Below, in pieces: positions 1 to 14,206 of a DNA stretch of 64,000 bases. Where the stretch lies: assembly GCF_016427605.1 (NCBI RefSeq), contig NZ_JAELXQ010000001.1, positions 188,860-252,859 on the forward strand. Direction: 5' to 3'. Both the position numbers and the translations under genes were made by a program. This DNA is from Ochrobactrum sp. Q0168. GTDB lineage: Bacteria > Pseudomonadota > Alphaproteobacteria > Rhizobiales > Rhizobiaceae. Below the pieces are notes generated by a model. That model searched no databases. It was not told the DNA's origin and saw only the letters and a program-made list of their open reading frames with translations. Positions within the stretch are counted from its first letter, which is position 1; the number at the start of each line of letters is the position of its first letter.

Positions 1-1126
1 CATCGGTCACGTTGACCATGGCAAGACCTCGCTGACTGCAGCGATCACGAAGTTCTTCGGTGAATTCAAGGCGTATGACCAGATCGACGCTGCACCGGAA
101 GAACGCGCCCGCGGTATCACGATCTCGACGGCTCACGTTGAGTACGAAACCGCCAACCGTCACTATGCCCACGTCGATTGCCCAGGCCACGCTGACTATG
201 TGAAGAACATGATCACCGGCGCTGCACAGATGGACGGCGCGATCTTGGTTGTTTCGGCTGCTGACGGCCCGATGCCGCAGACCCGTGAGCACATCCTGCT
301 CGCTCGTCAGGTTGGCGTTCCGGCAATCGTTGTGTTCCTGAACAAGTGCGACCAGGTTGACGACACAGAACTGCTCGAACTGGTTGAACTGGAAGTGCGC
401 GAACTTCTCTCGAAGTACGACTTCCCGGGCGACGAAGTTCCGATCATCAAGGGCTCGGCTCTGGCTGCTCTGGAAGATTCCTCGAAGGAACTCGGCGAAG
501 ACGCAATCCGCAACCTGATGGACGCCGTCGACAGCTACATTCCGACCCCGGAACGTCCGATCGACCAGCCGTTCCTGATGCCGATCGAAGACGTGTTCTC
601 GATCTCGGGTCGTGGTACGGTTGTGACGGGTCGCGTTGAGCGCGGTATCGTCAAGGTTGGCGAAGAAGTTGAAATCGTCGGCATCAAGCCTACCTCGAAG
701 ACGACGGTTACCGGCGTTGAAATGTTCCGCAAGCTGCTCGATCAGGGCCAGGCTGGCGACAACATCGGCGCACTGGTTCGCGGCGTTGGCCGTGAAGACG
801 TTGAGCGCGGTCAGGTTCTCTGCAAGCCGGGTTCGGTGAAGCCGCACACCAAGTTCAAGGCAGAAGCTTACATTCTGACCAAGGACGAAGGTGGCCGTCA
901 TACGCCGTTCTTCACCAACTACCGCCCGCAGTTCTACTTCCGTACGACTGACGTGACCGGTGTTGTGACCCTGCCGGAAGGCACGGAAATGGTTATGCCA
1001 GGCGACAACGTCACTGTTGACGTTACGCTGATCGTCCCGATCGCCATGGAAGAGAAGCTCCGCTTCGCTATCCGTGAAGGCGGCCGCACCGTCGGTGCAG
1101 GCATCGTCGCTTCGATCATCGAGTAA
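1..1126 (+). CDS. tuf: Elongation factor Tu, first copy (5' truncated by window edge)
   Basis: EF-Tu carries aminoacyl-tRNA to the ribosomal A site as a GTPase. The reading frame is open from base 2 and lacks about 17 N-terminal residues by comparison with the complete 391-aa copy at 18140-19315. The G1 motif GHVDHGKT is at the very start, and NKCD and the DCPGHADY switch region follow. The protein differs from the second copy at one visible residue (Thr in DDTEL instead of Ala). The stop at 1124-1126 is followed by a short hairpin and tRNA-Trp. Alphaproteobacteria commonly keep two tuf genes in this neighbourhood, held alike by gene conversion. Confidence 0.98.
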   Translation, partial: IGHVDHGKTSLTAAITKFFGEFKAYDQIDAAPEERARGITISTAHVEYETANRHYAHVDCPGHADYVKNMITGAAQMDGAILVVSAADGPMPQTREHILLARQVGVPAIVVFLNKCDQVDDTELLELVELEVRELLSKYDFPGDEVPIIKGSALAALEDSSKELGEDAIRNLMDAVDSYIPTPERPIDQPFLMPIEDVFSISGRGTVVTGRVERGIVKVGEEVEIVGIKPTSKTTVTGVEMFRKLLDQGQAGDNIGALVRGVGREDVERGQVLCKPGSVKPHTKFKAEAYILTKDEGGRHTPFFTNYRPQFYFRTTDVTGVVTLPEGTEMVMPGDNVTVDVTLIVPIAMEEKLRFAIREGGRTVGAGIVASIIE

Positions 1127-1162
1127 TGAATTATCATTGATCGGCGGTTCGCCGCCGGTCAT

Positions 1163-1181
1163 TATGACGCCCGGCGTCATA
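1163..1181 (+). other. Short hairpin between tuf and tRNA-Trp
   Basis: TATGACG (1163-1169) pairs with CGTCATA (1175-1181) round a CCCGG loop, ending one base before the mature tRNA 5' end. There is no T-run, so a processing or spacer structure of a tuf-tRNA co-transcript is more likely than a terminator. This role is inference. Confidence 0.4.
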
Positions 1182-1182
1182 T

Positions 1183-1258
1183 AGGGGTATAGCTCAGTTG
1201 GTAGAGCGACGGTCTCCAAAACCGTAGGTCGCGGGTTCGAGCCCTGCTGCCCCTGCCA
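1183..1258 (+). tRNA. trnW: tRNA-Trp (anticodon CCA)
   Basis: A canonical 76-nt cloverleaf. The 7-bp acceptor AGGGGTA/TGCCCCT is followed by discriminator G and an encoded CCA. The D arm contains GCTCAGTTGGTAGAGC, the anticodon loop is CTCCAAA with anticodon CCA, and the T loop is TTCGAGC. It lies 56 bp after tuf and before secE, the usual bacterial tuf-trnW-secE order, and is probably cut out of the tuf transcript. Confidence 0.97.
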
Positions 1259-1263
1259 TTTAG

Positions 1264-1303
1264 AAACGGGTGCATGCAGCTTGACTGCATGCACCCGTTT
1301 TCT
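1264..1303 (+). terminator. Intrinsic terminator after tRNA-Trp
   Basis: AAACGGGTGCATGCAG (1264-1279) and CTGCATGCACCCGTTT (1285-1300) form a perfect 16-bp stem with a 5-nt loop, followed by TTTTCT. It separates the tuf-tRNA unit from secE-nusG. Confidence 0.8.
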
Positions 1304-1704
1304 ATATAAAGGTCAGTCAGGCGGCGTTTACGTTGCCTTAACTTTTGCGACATTGCTCGTATCGAGCGCTTTTATAGCGGTCTATGGCGCTGTCGGAGAA
1401 TGATAATTTCCTGCCGGATTTGTTGGCCGGGCAGGGAAGGCCGCAGTCACACGATTGAATGGTGTGGTAGGGCGGTGTGTGCAAGGGTCGGATTTCCGAC
1501 AAGCCTGTATGGTATTCTTTTAACCTTTGGGCTTGTGTTTTGTGGGAATCGATTCTATGTAACGTCAACAGACACGCGGTGCGTGGGGCTGATAATTCAG
1601 CTTTGCGCGCCGTATACGCGTGGGTTCCGGCTTTTGATTCGCTGATTGAAACGATTAGCTGTTCAAAGTTTGGAGGTCGCGCTCGATCAATGACAGAGCG
1701 GCAG
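1304..1704 (+). promoter_or_regulatory. secE upstream region with a weak candidate promoter
   Basis: This roughly 400-bp gap has no convincing gene; open frames on both strands lack a ribosome-binding site and family resemblance. A candidate sigma-70 promoter is TTGTGT (1533-1538), 16-bp spacer, CTATGT (1555-1560), which would give a leader of about 140 nt for secE. The match is modest, so the promoter is only a suggestion. Confidence 0.3.
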
Positions 1705-1905
1705 ATGGCATCCAAAACGAATCCGATCACCTTTCTTCAGCAGGTCCGTGCCGAAACGGCGAAGGTAACCTGGCCGACCCGGCGTGAAACGGTCATCTCC
1801 ACCATCATGGTGGTGATTATGGCGTTTCTGGCTGCTGCGTTCTTTTTCCTTGCCGACCAGCTTATGGCCTATGGCGTAGAATTTATTCTCGGCCTTGGTC
1901 GATAA
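1705..1905 (+). CDS. secE: Preprotein translocase subunit SecE
   Basis: A 66-aa protein of the short alphaproteobacterial SecE type with one C-terminal membrane segment. It clamps SecY in the SecYEG inner-membrane channel. The conserved amphipathic region FLQQVRAETAKVTWPTRRET (residues about 10-29) precedes the helix TIMVVIMAFLAAAFFFLADQ. I chose ATG 1705 (MASKTNP) to match family length. ATG 1690 would add five residues and has a GGAGG 13 nt upstream, so the start is not settled. It precedes nusG by 22 bp, as in most bacteria. Confidence 0.93.
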   Translation: MASKTNPITFLQQVRAETAKVTWPTRRETVISTIMVVIMAFLAAAFFFLADQLMAYGVEFILGLGR

Positions 1906-1927
1906 GTCAGGATTGGGGAGTTTTTAG

Positions 1928-2455
1928 ATGACGGCGCGCTGGTACATCGTTCACGCCTATTCAAATTTCGAAAAGAAGGTGGCTGAGGACATCGAAGCCA
2001 AGGCTGCGCAGAAGGGTCTGTCCAATCTGATTGAGCAGATCGTTGTGCCGACCGAAAAGATCGTTGAAGTGCGCCGCGGCCGCAAGGTTGATGCCGAGCG
2101 CAAGTTCTTTCCGGGTTACGTGCTCGTCCGCGCCACGCTCACCGACGCTGTCTTTTCGCTGATCAAGAACACGCCGCGCGTCACCGGCTTCCTCGGTGAC
2201 TCCAAGCCGGTTCCGGTTTCCCAGAAGGAAGTCGATCAGATTCTGAACCAGGTTCAGGATGGTGTTGATCGTCCGAAGACTTCGGTCTCCTTCGAAATCG
2301 GTGAGCAGGTTCGCGTTTCCGACGGTCCGTTCGCGTCGTTCAATGGCATCGTTCAGGAAGTCGATGAAGAGCGCGCGCGTCTCAAGGTCGAGGTTTCCAT
2401 CTTCGGGCGCGCGACGCCTGTGGATCTGGAATACGGTCAGGTCGATAAGCTCTGA
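1928..2455 (+). CDS. nusG: Transcription termination/antitermination protein NusG
   Basis: A 175-aa protein with the NusG N-terminal domain (WYIVHAYSNFEKKV near residue 5, PGYVLVR near residue 60) and a C-terminal KOW domain (VSDGPFASFNGIVQEVD near residue 130). NusG binds the RNA polymerase clamp, suppresses pausing and links polymerase to Rho or to ribosomal protein S10. It is probably co-transcribed with secE. A GGGGAG ribosome-binding site lies 8-13 nt upstream of ATG. Confidence 0.98.
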   Translation: MTARWYIVHAYSNFEKKVAEDIEAKAAQKGLSNLIEQIVVPTEKIVEVRRGRKVDAERKFFPGYVLVRATLTDAVFSLIKNTPRVTGFLGDSKPVPVSQKEVDQILNQVQDGVDRPKTSVSFEIGEQVRVSDGPFASFNGIVQEVDEERARLKVEVSIFGRATPVDLEYGQVDKL

Positions 2456-2703
2456 TCGTTTGCCCGCAAGGGCATTTCACTCCGGAGCGAGATCCTGAAC
2501 TGGCCCAAGGGCATAAGCGGGATCAAAATTTCAACCGGAGTGGAAGTGGTGGAAGGGAAGGCGGCTTAGCCGGTCGTCGATCTCCGCACCACCGAACTGC
2601 CCGCCAGTCTGACATTTTGTCTGATTGGCGTCAGTCGAAAGCCGGGTTTCCCGGCGTCAATCGAGAAGCCGGTTTTCCGGCATTGTAAAAAAGGCAGAAA
2701 GTA
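2456..2703 (+). other. nusG–rplK intergenic leader with repeated hairpin-forming GCCGG(T/G)TTTCC motifs
   Basis: The 248-bp gap holds no gene. Two similar segments, AGCCGGGTTTCCCGGC (2640-2655) and AAGCCGGTTTTCCGGC (2665-2680), can each fold into a short stem just upstream of the rplK ribosome-binding site. An rplK leader is where L1 feedback control acts in enterobacteria; whether these stems are the L1 target here is inference. Confidence 0.4.
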
Positions 2704-3132
2704 ATGGCTAAGAAAATTGCAGGCCAGCTCAAGCTGCAGGTAGCAGCCGGTGCGGCCAATCCGTCGCCTCCGATCGGCCCGGCTCTGGGTCAGCGCGGCA
2801 TCAACATCATGGAATTCTGCAAGGCGTTCAATGCTGCCTCGCAGGAAATGGAAAAGGGTTCGCCGATTCCAGTCGTGATCACCTATTACCAGGACAAGTC
2901 TTTCACTTTTGTGATGAAGACGCCTCCGGTGACCTACTTCCTCAAGAAGGCCGCTAACCTGAAGTCCGGTTCGAAGACTCCGGGCAAGGCAAGCGCTGGC
3001 ACGATCTCCCGCGACAAGGTTCGCACGATCGCTGAAGCGAAGATGAAAGATCTGAACGCCGCTGACATTGAAGCAGCGATGCGCATGATCGAAGGTTCTG
3101 CCCGTTCGATGGGCCTGGAAGTGGTGGGCTGA
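2704..3132 (+). CDS. rplK: 50S ribosomal protein L11
   Basis: A 142-aa L11, the base of the GTPase-associated centre bound to 23S rRNA helices 43/44 and the target of thiopeptides. The N-terminal domain with [26 protein letters not shown] (proline-rich hinge near residue 22) and the C-terminal RNA-binding domain ending RSMGLEVVG are both intact. It lies 4 bp upstream of rplA, with which it forms the L11 operon. Confidence 0.98.
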   Translation: MAKKIAGQLKLQVAAGAANPSPPIGPALGQRGINIMEFCKAFNAASQEMEKGSPIPVVITYYQDKSFTFVMKTPPVTYFLKKAANLKSGSKTPGKASAGTISRDKVRTIAEAKMKDLNAADIEAAMRMIEGSARSMGLEVVG

Positions 3133-3136
3133 GACG

Positions 3137-3838
3137 ATGGCGAAGATTTCCAAGCGCATTAACAAGATCCGCGAAGGCCTCGATCGTAACAAGCTGTACG
3201 ATCTGTCGGCTGCTATAGGTCTCGTCAAGGAACGTGCTGTCGCCAAGTTCGATGAAACCATCGAAATCGCGATGAATCTCGGCGTTGATCCGCGTCACGC
3301 TGACCAGATGGTCCGCGGCGTTGTCAACCTGCCGAACGGCACCGGCCGTACGGTTCGCGTTGCTGTTTTCGCACGCGGCGACAAGGCTGAAGAAGCCAAG
3401 AAGGCTGGCGCCGACATCGTCGGTGCGGAAGAACTGTTCGAAATCGTCAATGGCGGCAAGATCGACTTCGATCGCTGCATTGCAACCCCGGACATGATGC
3501 CGCTCGTCGGTCGTCTCGGTAAGGTGCTCGGCCCGCGTGGCATGATGCCGAACCCGAAGGTTGGCACCGTCACCACCGACGTTGCTGCCGCTGTTGCTGC
3601 TTCCAAGGGCGGTGCAGTCGAATTCCGCGTCGAGAAGGCTGGTATCATCCATGCCGGTATCGGCAAGGTTTCGTTCGACTCGCAGAAGCTCGAAGAAAAC
3701 ATCAAGGCTTTCGCTGACGCCGTCATCAAGGCAAAGCCGTCGGCTGCCAAGGGCGAATACGTCAAGCGCGTGTCGATTTCCTCGACCATGGGCGTTGGCG
3801 TCAAGGTCGATCCGGCAACCGTCAAGGTTGTTGCTTAA
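3137..3838 (+). CDS. rplA: 50S ribosomal protein L1
   Basis: A 233-aa L1 of the L1 stalk that helps E-site tRNA release. Conserved segments include [17 protein letters not shown] (about residues 120-136) and the C-terminal [14 protein letters not shown]. In many bacteria L1 also represses its own rplKA message. It follows rplK by 4 bp and is followed by a strong UUCG-capped hairpin. Confidence 0.98.
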   Translation: MAKISKRINKIREGLDRNKLYDLSAAIGLVKERAVAKFDETIEIAMNLGVDPRHADQMVRGVVNLPNGTGRTVRVAVFARGDKAEEAKKAGADIVGAEELFEIVNGGKIDFDRCIATPDMMPLVGRLGKVLGPRGMMPNPKVGTVTTDVAAAVAASKGGAVEFRVEKAGIIHAGIGKVSFDSQKLEENIKAFADAVIKAKPSAAKGEYVKRVSISSTMGVGVKVDPATVKVVA

Positions 3839-3846
3839 TCTATCTG

Positions 3847-3866
3847 GGCTCCGGTTCGCCGGAGCC
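3847..3866 (+). terminator. UUCG-capped hairpin after rplA
   Basis: GGCTCCGG (3847-3854), TTCG loop, CCGGAGCC (3859-3866): a perfect 8-bp GC stem with the extra-stable UUCG tetraloop 8 nt after the rplA stop. The following bases are pyrimidine-rich but not a true T-run, so it may be a partial terminator or an mRNA-stabilising 3' end. Confidence 0.55.
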
Positions 3867-3936
3867 TGAGCCTTTCCTTCAGGGGGGGCGCAACGGCGGC
3901 ACGCCGGGGATGTGAAAGCAGACAAAGTGCAAGAAT

Positions 3937-3980
3937 TCCGGATCGCAAGATCCGGATAGCCGGATGAAAATCCGGTTATC
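3937..3980 (+). other. Two tandem GNRA-capped hairpins in the rplA–rplJ gap
   Basis: TCCGGATC (3937-3944) and GATCCGGA (3949-3956) enclose a GCAA tetraloop. The next stem, GATAGCCGGAT (3955-3965) with ATCCGGTTATC (3970-3980), encloses a GAAA tetraloop. GNRA loops on adjoining stems indicate folded RNA rather than random sequence. The position suggests part of a long rplJ leader; the function is not known. Confidence 0.5.
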
Positions 3981-4139
3981 CTGTCCGAGATTGCAGGCGG
4001 ATCATCATCTTCGGGTGATAGTCCTTAAACATACGGCCTGCATGAGACGTGGAATAACCCTGTTTCGCACGAATGTGCATGCAAGGTTTGAACCGTAGTT
4101 GCCTTTGAGTGATGCCTGGCTTCCAGGATAGCTGAAGGG

Positions 4140-4230
4140 GACAGGATCCTCGAGCGCCGGACCAACTGTGAAGTTCGTTCGGCAAAGGCAACCGGCAGGG
4201 CCATGTGGTCCTGCCTACTGGAGAGAGACA
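4140..4230 (+). promoter_or_regulatory. Probable L10 leader (rplJ autoregulatory element)
   Basis: GGCAGGGCC (4194-4202) pairs with GGTCCTGCC (4207-4215) round an ATGT loop, leaving 4 nt before the GGAGAGAG ribosome-binding site of rplJ. The L10–(L7/L12)4 complex is known to bind its own leader in many bacteria and block translation. Position and the terminal hairpin fit that model; the kink-turn needed for a firm call was not verified. Confidence 0.55.
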
Positions 4231-4749
4231 GTGGATAGAGCGGAAAAACGCGAATTTGTCTCGTGGCTGAACGGCGCTTTCAAAGAGTCCGGTTCGGTCG
4301 TCGTGGCCCACTATACCGGTCTCACCGTTGCGCAGATGAGCGATCTTCGCTCGAAGATGCGCGATGCAGGTGGGTCCGTTAAAGTCGCGAAAAACCGCCT
4401 TGCCAAGATCGCTCTTCAGGGCACGGAATCGGAAGGCATTTCTGATCTGTTTACAGGTCAGACGGTTGTTGCTTACGCAAACGACCCGATTGCTGCTCCG
4501 AAAGTAGCCGTCGAATTCGCCAAGACTAACGACAAGCTCGTTATTCTCGGCGGTGCAATGGGTGCAACGACGCTTAACGCCGATGGCGTCAAGTCGCTTG
4601 CTTCGCTCCCATCGCTCGACGAACTGCGCGCAAAGCTGGTTGGAATGATCCAGACCCCGGCTCAGCGTCTCGCAGTACTTACCAGCGCACCAGCGGGCCA
4701 GATCGCTCGCGTTATTGGCGCGCACGCCCGGAAGAACGAGGCGGCGTAA
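4231..4749 (+). CDS. rplJ: 50S ribosomal protein L10
   Basis: A 172-aa L10, the stalk protein whose C-terminal helix carries L7/L12 dimers. The GTG start at 4231 ([17 protein letters not shown]) gives the usual family length and has GGAGAGAG just upstream. The longer ATG at 4168 would translate through the leader hairpin and is unlikely. Conserved [16 protein letters not shown] and [12 protein letters not shown] are present. Confidence 0.95.
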   Translation: MDRAEKREFVSWLNGAFKESGSVVVAHYTGLTVAQMSDLRSKMRDAGGSVKVAKNRLAKIALQGTESEGISDLFTGQTVVAYANDPIAAPKVAVEFAKTNDKLVILGGAMGATTLNADGVKSLASLPSLDELRAKLVGMIQTPAQRLAVLTSAPAGQIARVIGAHARKNEAA

Positions 4750-4801
4750 GGCCGTTTTTCGCTGTCAATTGTTCAAACCTTGAAACTAAGGAAATACCAA
4801 A

Positions 4802-5176
<375 letters not shown>

Positions 5177-5188
5177 GTTCGGACTATT

Positions 5189-5213
5189 CTGGCGGATGGT
5201 TTCCATCCGCCAG
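5189..5213 (+). terminator. Partial terminator/attenuator between rplL and rpoB
   Basis: CTGGCGGATGG (5189-5199) and CCATCCGCCAG (5203-5213) form an 11-bp stem with a TTT loop, 12 nt after rplL, without a clear T-run. In many bacteria a leaky terminator here sets the ratio of L7/L12 to RNA polymerase; this is the obvious candidate. Confidence 0.6.
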
Positions 5214-5408
5214 TTTCCGCCCGTCAAACGGTGGATCGACTGACTGGAAACCCTTTTTCTGAACGCCAGAACGGCTTTCAGGAAATGGGTTTTAGCCCAT
5301 TAGAGCGCCACGTGTCGGTAACGATGCGTAAGCTGCTCTGATACGACGAGATTGCGCATGGTCCGTTTCAGGTCTCATCAACTTGAAAATCCATGCGCTC
5401 GAAGGACC

Positions 5409-5460
5409 GCCGCAAGGCGGCGCATGATAAAGGCCGCAAGGCGTGAGCAAGCCGCAAGGC
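5409..5460 (+). repeat. Triple GCCGCAAGGC repeat in the rpoB leader
   Basis: The 10-mer GCCGCAAGGC occurs at 5409-5418, 5433-5442 and 5451-5460. Each copy can fold as a tiny GCC-GCAA-GGC hairpin with a GNRA tetraloop. The last copy ends 19 bp before the rpoB start codon. The rest of the 303-bp gap (5177-5479) holds the attenuator and no recognisable gene. Confidence 0.6.
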
Positions 5461-5479
5461 TATAGAACGAGGAGCGACG

Positions 5480-8400
5480 ATGGCTCAGACCCATTCTTTC
5501 AATGGTCGCAAGCGCGTACGCAAATTTTTCGGCAAGATCCCAGAGGTCGCCGAGATGCCGAACCTTATCGAGGTTCAGAAGGCGTCTTACGACCAGTTCC
5601 TAATGGTTGAAGAACCATCCGGTGGGCGTCCTGACGAGGGTTTGCAGGCGGTTTTCAAGTCTGTTTTCCCTATCCAGGATTTCTCCGGCGCTTCCATGCT
5701 CGAATTCGTCCGTTACGAATTCGATCCACCGAAGTTCGACGTTGACGAATGCCGTCAGCGCGACCTGACCTATTCCGCGCCGCTCAAGGTGACGCTGCGT
5801 CTGATCGTATTCGATATTGACGAAGATACCGGCGCGAAGTCCATCAAGGACATCAAGGAGCAGGACGTGTACATGGGCGATATGCCGCTCATGACCGACA
5901 ACGGCACCTTCATCGTCAACGGCACGGAGCGCGTGATCGTTTCGCAGATGCACCGTTCGCCGGGCGTCTTCTTCGATCACGACAAGGGCAAGACCCATTC
6001 TTCGGGCAAGCTTCTGTTCGCTGCTCGCGTCATTCCTTACCGCGGTTCCTGGCTCGACATTGAGTTCGATTCCAAGGACATCGTCTATGCGCGTATCGAC
6101 CGTCGCCGCAAGCTGCCGGCCACGACGCTGCTCATGGCGCTCGGCATGGACGGCGAAGAGATTCTGTCGACCTTCTACAAGACTGTCACCTATACGCGTG
6201 ACGGCGACAACTGGCGCATTCCGTATTCCGCCGACCGCTTCAAGGGCATGAAGATCATTTCCGATCTCATCGACGCGGATACGGGCGAAGTTGTTCTGGA
6301 AGCCGGCAAGAAGCTCACGGCCCGTTCGGCTCGTCAGCTTGCCGAGAAGGGCCTCAAGGCCATCAAGGCAACGGAAGACGATCTGTTCGGTTCCTATCTG
6401 GCGGAAGATATCGTCAATTACGCAACCGGCGAGATCTATCTCGAAGCCGGTGACGAAATCGACGAGAAGGTCCTCAAGACGCTGCTCGATACCGGTGAAA
6501 CCGAGATCAACGTCCTCGACATCGATCATATCAACATTGGCGGTTACATCCGTAACACGCTGGCTGTCGATAAGAACGAAAGCCGTCAGGATGCGCTGTT
6601 CGACATCTACCGCGTGATGCGTCCGGGTGAACCGCCTACGATGGATTCCGCCGAAGCGATGTTCAACTCGCTCTTCTTCGATGCAGAACGTTACGACCTT
6701 TCGGCCGTCGGTCGCGTCAAGATGAACATGCGTCTGGATCTCGACGCGGAAGACACCGTGCGCGTTCTGCGCAAGGAAGACATCCTGGCCGTGGTCAAGA
6801 TGCTGGTCGAACTGCGTGACGGTCGTGGCGAAATCGACGACATCGACAATCTCGGCAACCGCCGCGTGCGTTCGGTCGGCGAGCTGATGGAAAATCAGTA
6901 CCGCGTCGGTCTGCTCCGCATGGAGCGCGCGATCAAGGAACGTATGTCCTCGATCGAAATCGACACGGTCATGCCGCAGGATCTCATCAACGCGAAGCCC
7001 GCAGCGGCTGCCGTTCGTGAATTCTTCGGTTCGTCGCAGCTGTCGCAGTTCATGGATCAGACCAACCCGCTTTCGGAAATCACCCACAAGCGCCGTCTTT
7101 CGGCTCTTGGACCAGGCGGTTTGACCCGTGAGCGCGCTGGCTTCGAAGTCCGCGACGTGCATCCGACCCATTATGGCCGTATCTGCCCGATTGAAACGCC
7201 GGAAGGCCCGAATATCGGTCTGATCAACTCGCTTGCAACCTTTGCCCGCGTCAACAAGTACGGCTTCATCGAAAGCCCGTACCGTAAGGTGATCGACGGC
7301 AAGGTAACGAACGAGGTTGTCTATCTGTCGGCGATGGAAGAAGCCAAGCACTCGGTTGCCCAGGCAAACGTTGAGCTGGACGAACAAGGCGGTTTTGTTG
7401 ACGAATTCGTCATCTGCCGTCATGCCGGTGAAGTGATGATGGCGCCGCGTGAAAACGTGGATCTGATGGACGTTTCGCCGAAGCAGCTCGTTTCGGTTGC
7501 AGCAGCGCTCATTCCGTTCCTCGAAAACGACGACGCCAACCGCGCTCTCATGGGCTCGAACATGCAGCGTCAGGCTGTGCCGCTCGTTCGCGCTGAAGCG
7601 CCGTTCGTCGGCACGGGTATGGAACCGATTGTGGCTCGCGACTCCGGTGCAGCGATTGCAGCGCGTCGCGGCGGTATTGTCGATCAGGTCGATGCGACCC
7701 GTATCGTTATCCGCGCTACGGAAGATCTCGATCCGTCCAAGTCGGGCGTCGATATCTATCGTCTGCAGAAGTTCCAGCGTTCGAACCAGTCGACCTGTAT
7801 CAACCAGCGTCCGCTCGTTCGCGTCGGCGATCCGATTGGCAAGGGCGACATCATTGCTGACGGTCCGTCGACCGATCTCGGCGATCTGGCTCTCGGCCGC
7901 AACGTGCTCGTCGCGTTCATGCCGTGGAACGGCTACAACTACGAAGATTCGATCCTCCTCTCGGAAAAGATCGTTTCGGACGACGTGTTCACCTCGATCC
8001 ACATCGAGGAATTCGAAGTTGCCGCCCGCGACACCAAGCTTGGACCTGAGGAAATCACCCGCGACATTCCGAATGTTTCGGAAGAAGCGCTGAAGAACCT
8101 CGACGAAGCGGGTATCGTCTACATCGGTGCTGAAGTGCATCCTGGCGACATTCTTGTCGGCAAGATCACCCCGAAGGGCGAAAGCCCGATGACGCCGGAA
8201 GAAAAGCTTCTGCGCGCCATCTTCGGTGAAAAGGCGTCCGACGTTCGTGACACCTCCATGCGCATGCCGCCCGGAACCTACGGTACGGTTGTGGAAGTTC
8301 GCGTTTTCAATCGCCACGGCGTTGAAAAGGACGAACGCGCCATGGCTATCGAGCGCGAGGAAATCGAGCGTCTCGCCAAGGACCGTGACGACGAACAGGC

Positions 8401-9613
8401 TATCCTGGACCGCAACGTCTATGGCCGTCTCGCCGACATGATCGATGGCAAGGTTGCCGCTGCCGGCCCGAAGGGCTTCAAGAAGGGCACGACGATTAGC
8501 CGCGAGCTCATGACCGAGTATCCGCGTTCGCAGTGGTGGCAGTTTGCCGTTGAAGACGAAAAGCTTCAGGGCGAGCTGGAAGCTCTGCGTGGCCAGTACG
8601 ACGAATCCAAGAAGCTGCTCGAAGCACGCTTCATGGACAAGGTCGAAAAGGTACAGCGCGGCGACGAGATGCCTCCAGGCGTCATGAAGATGGTCAAGGT
8701 CTTTGTCGCTGTGAAGCGCAAGATCCAGCCAGGCGACAAGATGGCTGGCCGTCACGGCAACAAGGGTGTGGTTTCGCGCATTCTGCCGGTCGAGGACATG
8801 CCGTTCCTCGAAGACGGTACGCATGCCGACATCGTGCTGAACCCGCTTGGCGTTCCAAGCCGCATGAATGTGGGCCAGATTCTGGAAACCCACCTCGGCT
8901 GGGCATGCGCTGGCATGGGCAAGAAGATCGGTGAGCTTCTCGACGTCTACCGCAAGACGGCCAATATCGAGCCGCTGCGCGAGACGCTGGAGCACATCTA
9001 TCCGGACAATGACCGCAACGAGCCGATCCGCTCTTATGACGACGATTCCGTTGTCATGCTGGCCAATCAGGTTAAGCGCGGCGTGTCCATTGCAACGCCG
9101 GTCTTCGACGGTGCCGTCGAAGCCGACATCAATGCGATGCTGACGGATGCCGGTCTTGCGACCTCGGGTCAGTCGACGCTTTACGATGGACGTACGGGTG
9201 AGCCGTTCGACCGTCAGGTGACCATGGGCTACATCTATATGTTGAAGCTCCACCACCTGGTCGACGACAAGATCCACGCCCGTTCGATCGGACCTTACTC
9301 GCTCGTGACGCAGCAGCCTCTGGGCGGCAAGGCCCAGTTCGGCGGCCAGCGCTTCGGCGAAATGGAGGTCTGGGCACTGGAAGCATACGGTGCAGCTTAC
9401 ACGCTGCAGGAAATGCTTACGGTCAAGTCGGACGACGTGGCAGGCCGTACCAAGGTCTACGAAGCCATCGTGCGCGGAGACGACACGTTCGAAGCGGGCA
9501 TTCCAGAGAGCTTCAACGTTCTCGTCAAGGAAATGCGCTCGCTCGGCCTCAATGTCGAACTCGACGACACGCGTGATGCTGAACAGCCGGCCCTGCCGGA
9601 CGCTGCAGAGTAA
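5480..9613 (+). CDS. rpoB: DNA-directed RNA polymerase subunit beta
   Basis: A 1377-aa beta subunit, the standard Brucella-group length, forming one pincer and part of the active centre of RNA polymerase. The rifampicin region from about residue 517 reads [20 protein letters not shown] and looks wild-type. The C-terminal [18 protein letters not shown] segment ([15 protein letters not shown]) and [18 protein letters not shown] are conserved. An AACGAGGAGCGAC ribosome-binding region precedes ATG. It is followed after 205 bp by rpoC. Confidence 0.99.
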   Translation: MAQTHSFNGRKRVRKFFGKIPEVAEMPNLIEVQKASYDQFLMVEEPSGGRPDEGLQAVFKSVFPIQDFSGASMLEFVRYEFDPPKFDVDECRQRDLTYSAPLKVTLRLIVFDIDEDTGAKSIKDIKEQDVYMGDMPLMTDNGTFIVNGTERVIVSQMHRSPGVFFDHDKGKTHSSGKLLFAARVIPYRGSWLDIEFDSKDIVYARIDRRRKLPATTLLMALGMDGEEILSTFYKTVTYTRDGDNWRIPYSADRFKGMKIISDLIDADTGEVVLEAGKKLTARSARQLAEKGLKAIKATEDDLFGSYLAEDIVNYATGEIYLEAGDEIDEKVLKTLLDTGETEINVLDIDHINIGGYIRNTLAVDKNESRQDALFDIYRVMRPGEPPTMDSAEAMFNSLFFDAERYDLSAVGRVKMNMRLDLDAEDTVRVLRKEDILAVVKMLVELRDGRGEIDDIDNLGNRRVRSVGELMENQYRVGLLRMERAIKERMSSIEIDTVMPQDLINAKPAAAAVREFFGSSQLSQFMDQTNPLSEITHKRRLSALGPGGLTRERAGFEVRDVHPTHYGRICPIETPEGPNIGLINSLATFARVNKYGFIESPYRKVIDGKVTNEVVYLSAMEEAKHSVAQANVELDEQGGFVDEFVICRHAGEVMMAPRENVDLMDVSPKQLVSVAAALIPFLENDDANRALMGSNMQRQAVPLVRAEAPFVGTGMEPIVARDSGAAIAARRGGIVDQVDATRIVIRATEDLDPSKSGVDIYRLQKFQRSNQSTCINQRPLVRVGDPIGKGDIIADGPSTDLGDLALGRNVLVAFMPWNGYNYEDSILLSEKIVSDDVFTSIHIEEFEVAARDTKLGPEEITRDIPNVSEEALKNLDEAGIVYIGAEVHPGDILVGKITPKGESPMTPEEKLLRAIFGEKASDVRDTSMRMPPGTYGTVVEVRVFNRHGVEKDERAMAIEREEIERLAKDRDDEQAILDRNVYGRLADMIDGKVAAAGPKGFKKGTTISRELMTEYPRSQWWQFAVEDEKLQGELEALRGQYDESKKLLEARFMDKVEKVQRGDEMPPGVMKMVKVFVAVKRKIQPGDKMAGRHGNKGVVSRILPVEDMPFLEDGTHADIVLNPLGVPSRMNVGQILETHLGWACAGMGKKIGELLDVYRKTANIEPLRETLEHIYPDNDRNEPIRSYDDDSVVMLANQVKRGVSIATPVFDGAVEADINAMLTDAGLATSGQSTLYDGRTGEPFDRQVTMGYIYMLKLHHLVDDKIHARSIGPYSLVTQQPLGGKAQFGGQRFGEMEVWALEAYGAAYTLQEMLTVKSDDVAGRTKVYEAIVRGDDTFEAGIPESFNVLVKEMRSLGLNVELDDTRDAEQPALPDAAE

Positions 9614-9621
9614 AAAATCGA

Positions 9622-9650
9622 GGCGCGCCATGGTCTTGCCGTGGCGCGCC
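9622..9650 (+). other. Hairpin after rpoB
   Basis: GGCGCGCCA (9622-9630) pairs with TGGCGCGCC (9642-9650) with an 11-nt loop, 8 nt after the rpoB stop. There is no T-run, so processing or mRNA-end protection between rpoB and rpoC is more likely than termination. Confidence 0.5.
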
Positions 9651-9750
9651 CGTATACTCGTTTCATTCGAGTGGTTTTCATGGCCGCCAGAGGGAACGAG
9701 ACTACGGCAAGCCAGTTCAAAAACTGTGTAGTACCGCGATTTCTTTTCCG

Positions 9751-9777
9751 GATGACAGGGATTTTCAGCCTGTCATC
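9751..9777 (+). other. Hairpin upstream of rpoC
   Basis: GATGACAGG (9751-9759) and CCTGTCATC (9769-9777) form a 9-bp stem, about 40 bp before the rpoC start and upstream of its TAAGGAG ribosome-binding site. Function unknown. Confidence 0.45.
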
Positions 9778-9818
9778 GACGACAGACAGGGCGGCGGATC
9801 GCCCTTAAGGAGAACGGC

Positions 9819-14021
<4,203 letters not shown>

Positions 14022-14042
14022 TCGGTAGAAACCAAACTGAAA

Positions 14043-14071
14043 AAGGCCGCCCTTCGAGGCGGCCTTTTTGT
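14043..14071 (+). terminator. Intrinsic terminator of rpoBC
   Basis: AAGGCCGCC (14043-14051), loop CTTCGA, GGCGGCCTT (14058-14066), then TTTGTTTG. A classic Rho-independent terminator 21 bp after rpoC. Confidence 0.9.
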
Positions 14072-14114
14072 TTGTCCCTTTGAGCGGGAGAGGGGGCTAT
14101 GAAAGCAAAAGAAA

Positions 14115-14144
14115 AAGGCGCATCCGGTTTTCGGAATGCGCCTT
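14115..14144 (-). terminator. Terminator of the minus-strand acidic protein gene
   Basis: AAGGCGCATCCG (14115-14126) and CGGAATGCGCCTT (14132-14144) form a hairpin preceded on the + strand by AAAAGAAA, which is a T-run on the minus strand. It faces the rpoC terminator, so the two converging units are insulated from each other. Confidence 0.7.
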
Positions 14145-14153
14145 GTCCTCGGA

Positions 14154-14193
14154 AGCATTTTCCGCACAGTGCTTCGCACCCGTACCGGAAACG
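14154..14193. repeat. Possible degenerate intergenic palindromic repeat
   Basis: GCATTTTCCG...CGGAAACGC encloses AGTGCTTCGCAC. The layout (GCATTTCC, GTGCGAAGC, CCGGAAATGC) echoes half of the roughly 105-bp repeats at 45402 and 62352, but several bases differ. Kinship is a guess. Confidence 0.3.
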
Positions 14194-14206
14194 CTTTCTC
14201 TAAATC

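Noticed and set aside
1338..1730. A 130-codon minus-strand frame upstream of secE
   Set aside because: No ribosome-binding site, no family resemblance and mixed composition; it overlaps the secE start.
4168..4230. Longer ATG-started form of rplJ
   Set aside because: It would place 21 extra residues encoded by the leader hairpin before the normal L10 N terminus; GTG 4231 has the ribosome-binding site.
5600..9631. A 1343-codon open frame on the minus strand opposite rpoB
   Set aside because: It mirrors rpoB codon bias (few TTA/CTA/TCA codons in the sense gene leave the antisense frame open). It has no ribosome-binding site or family resemblance.
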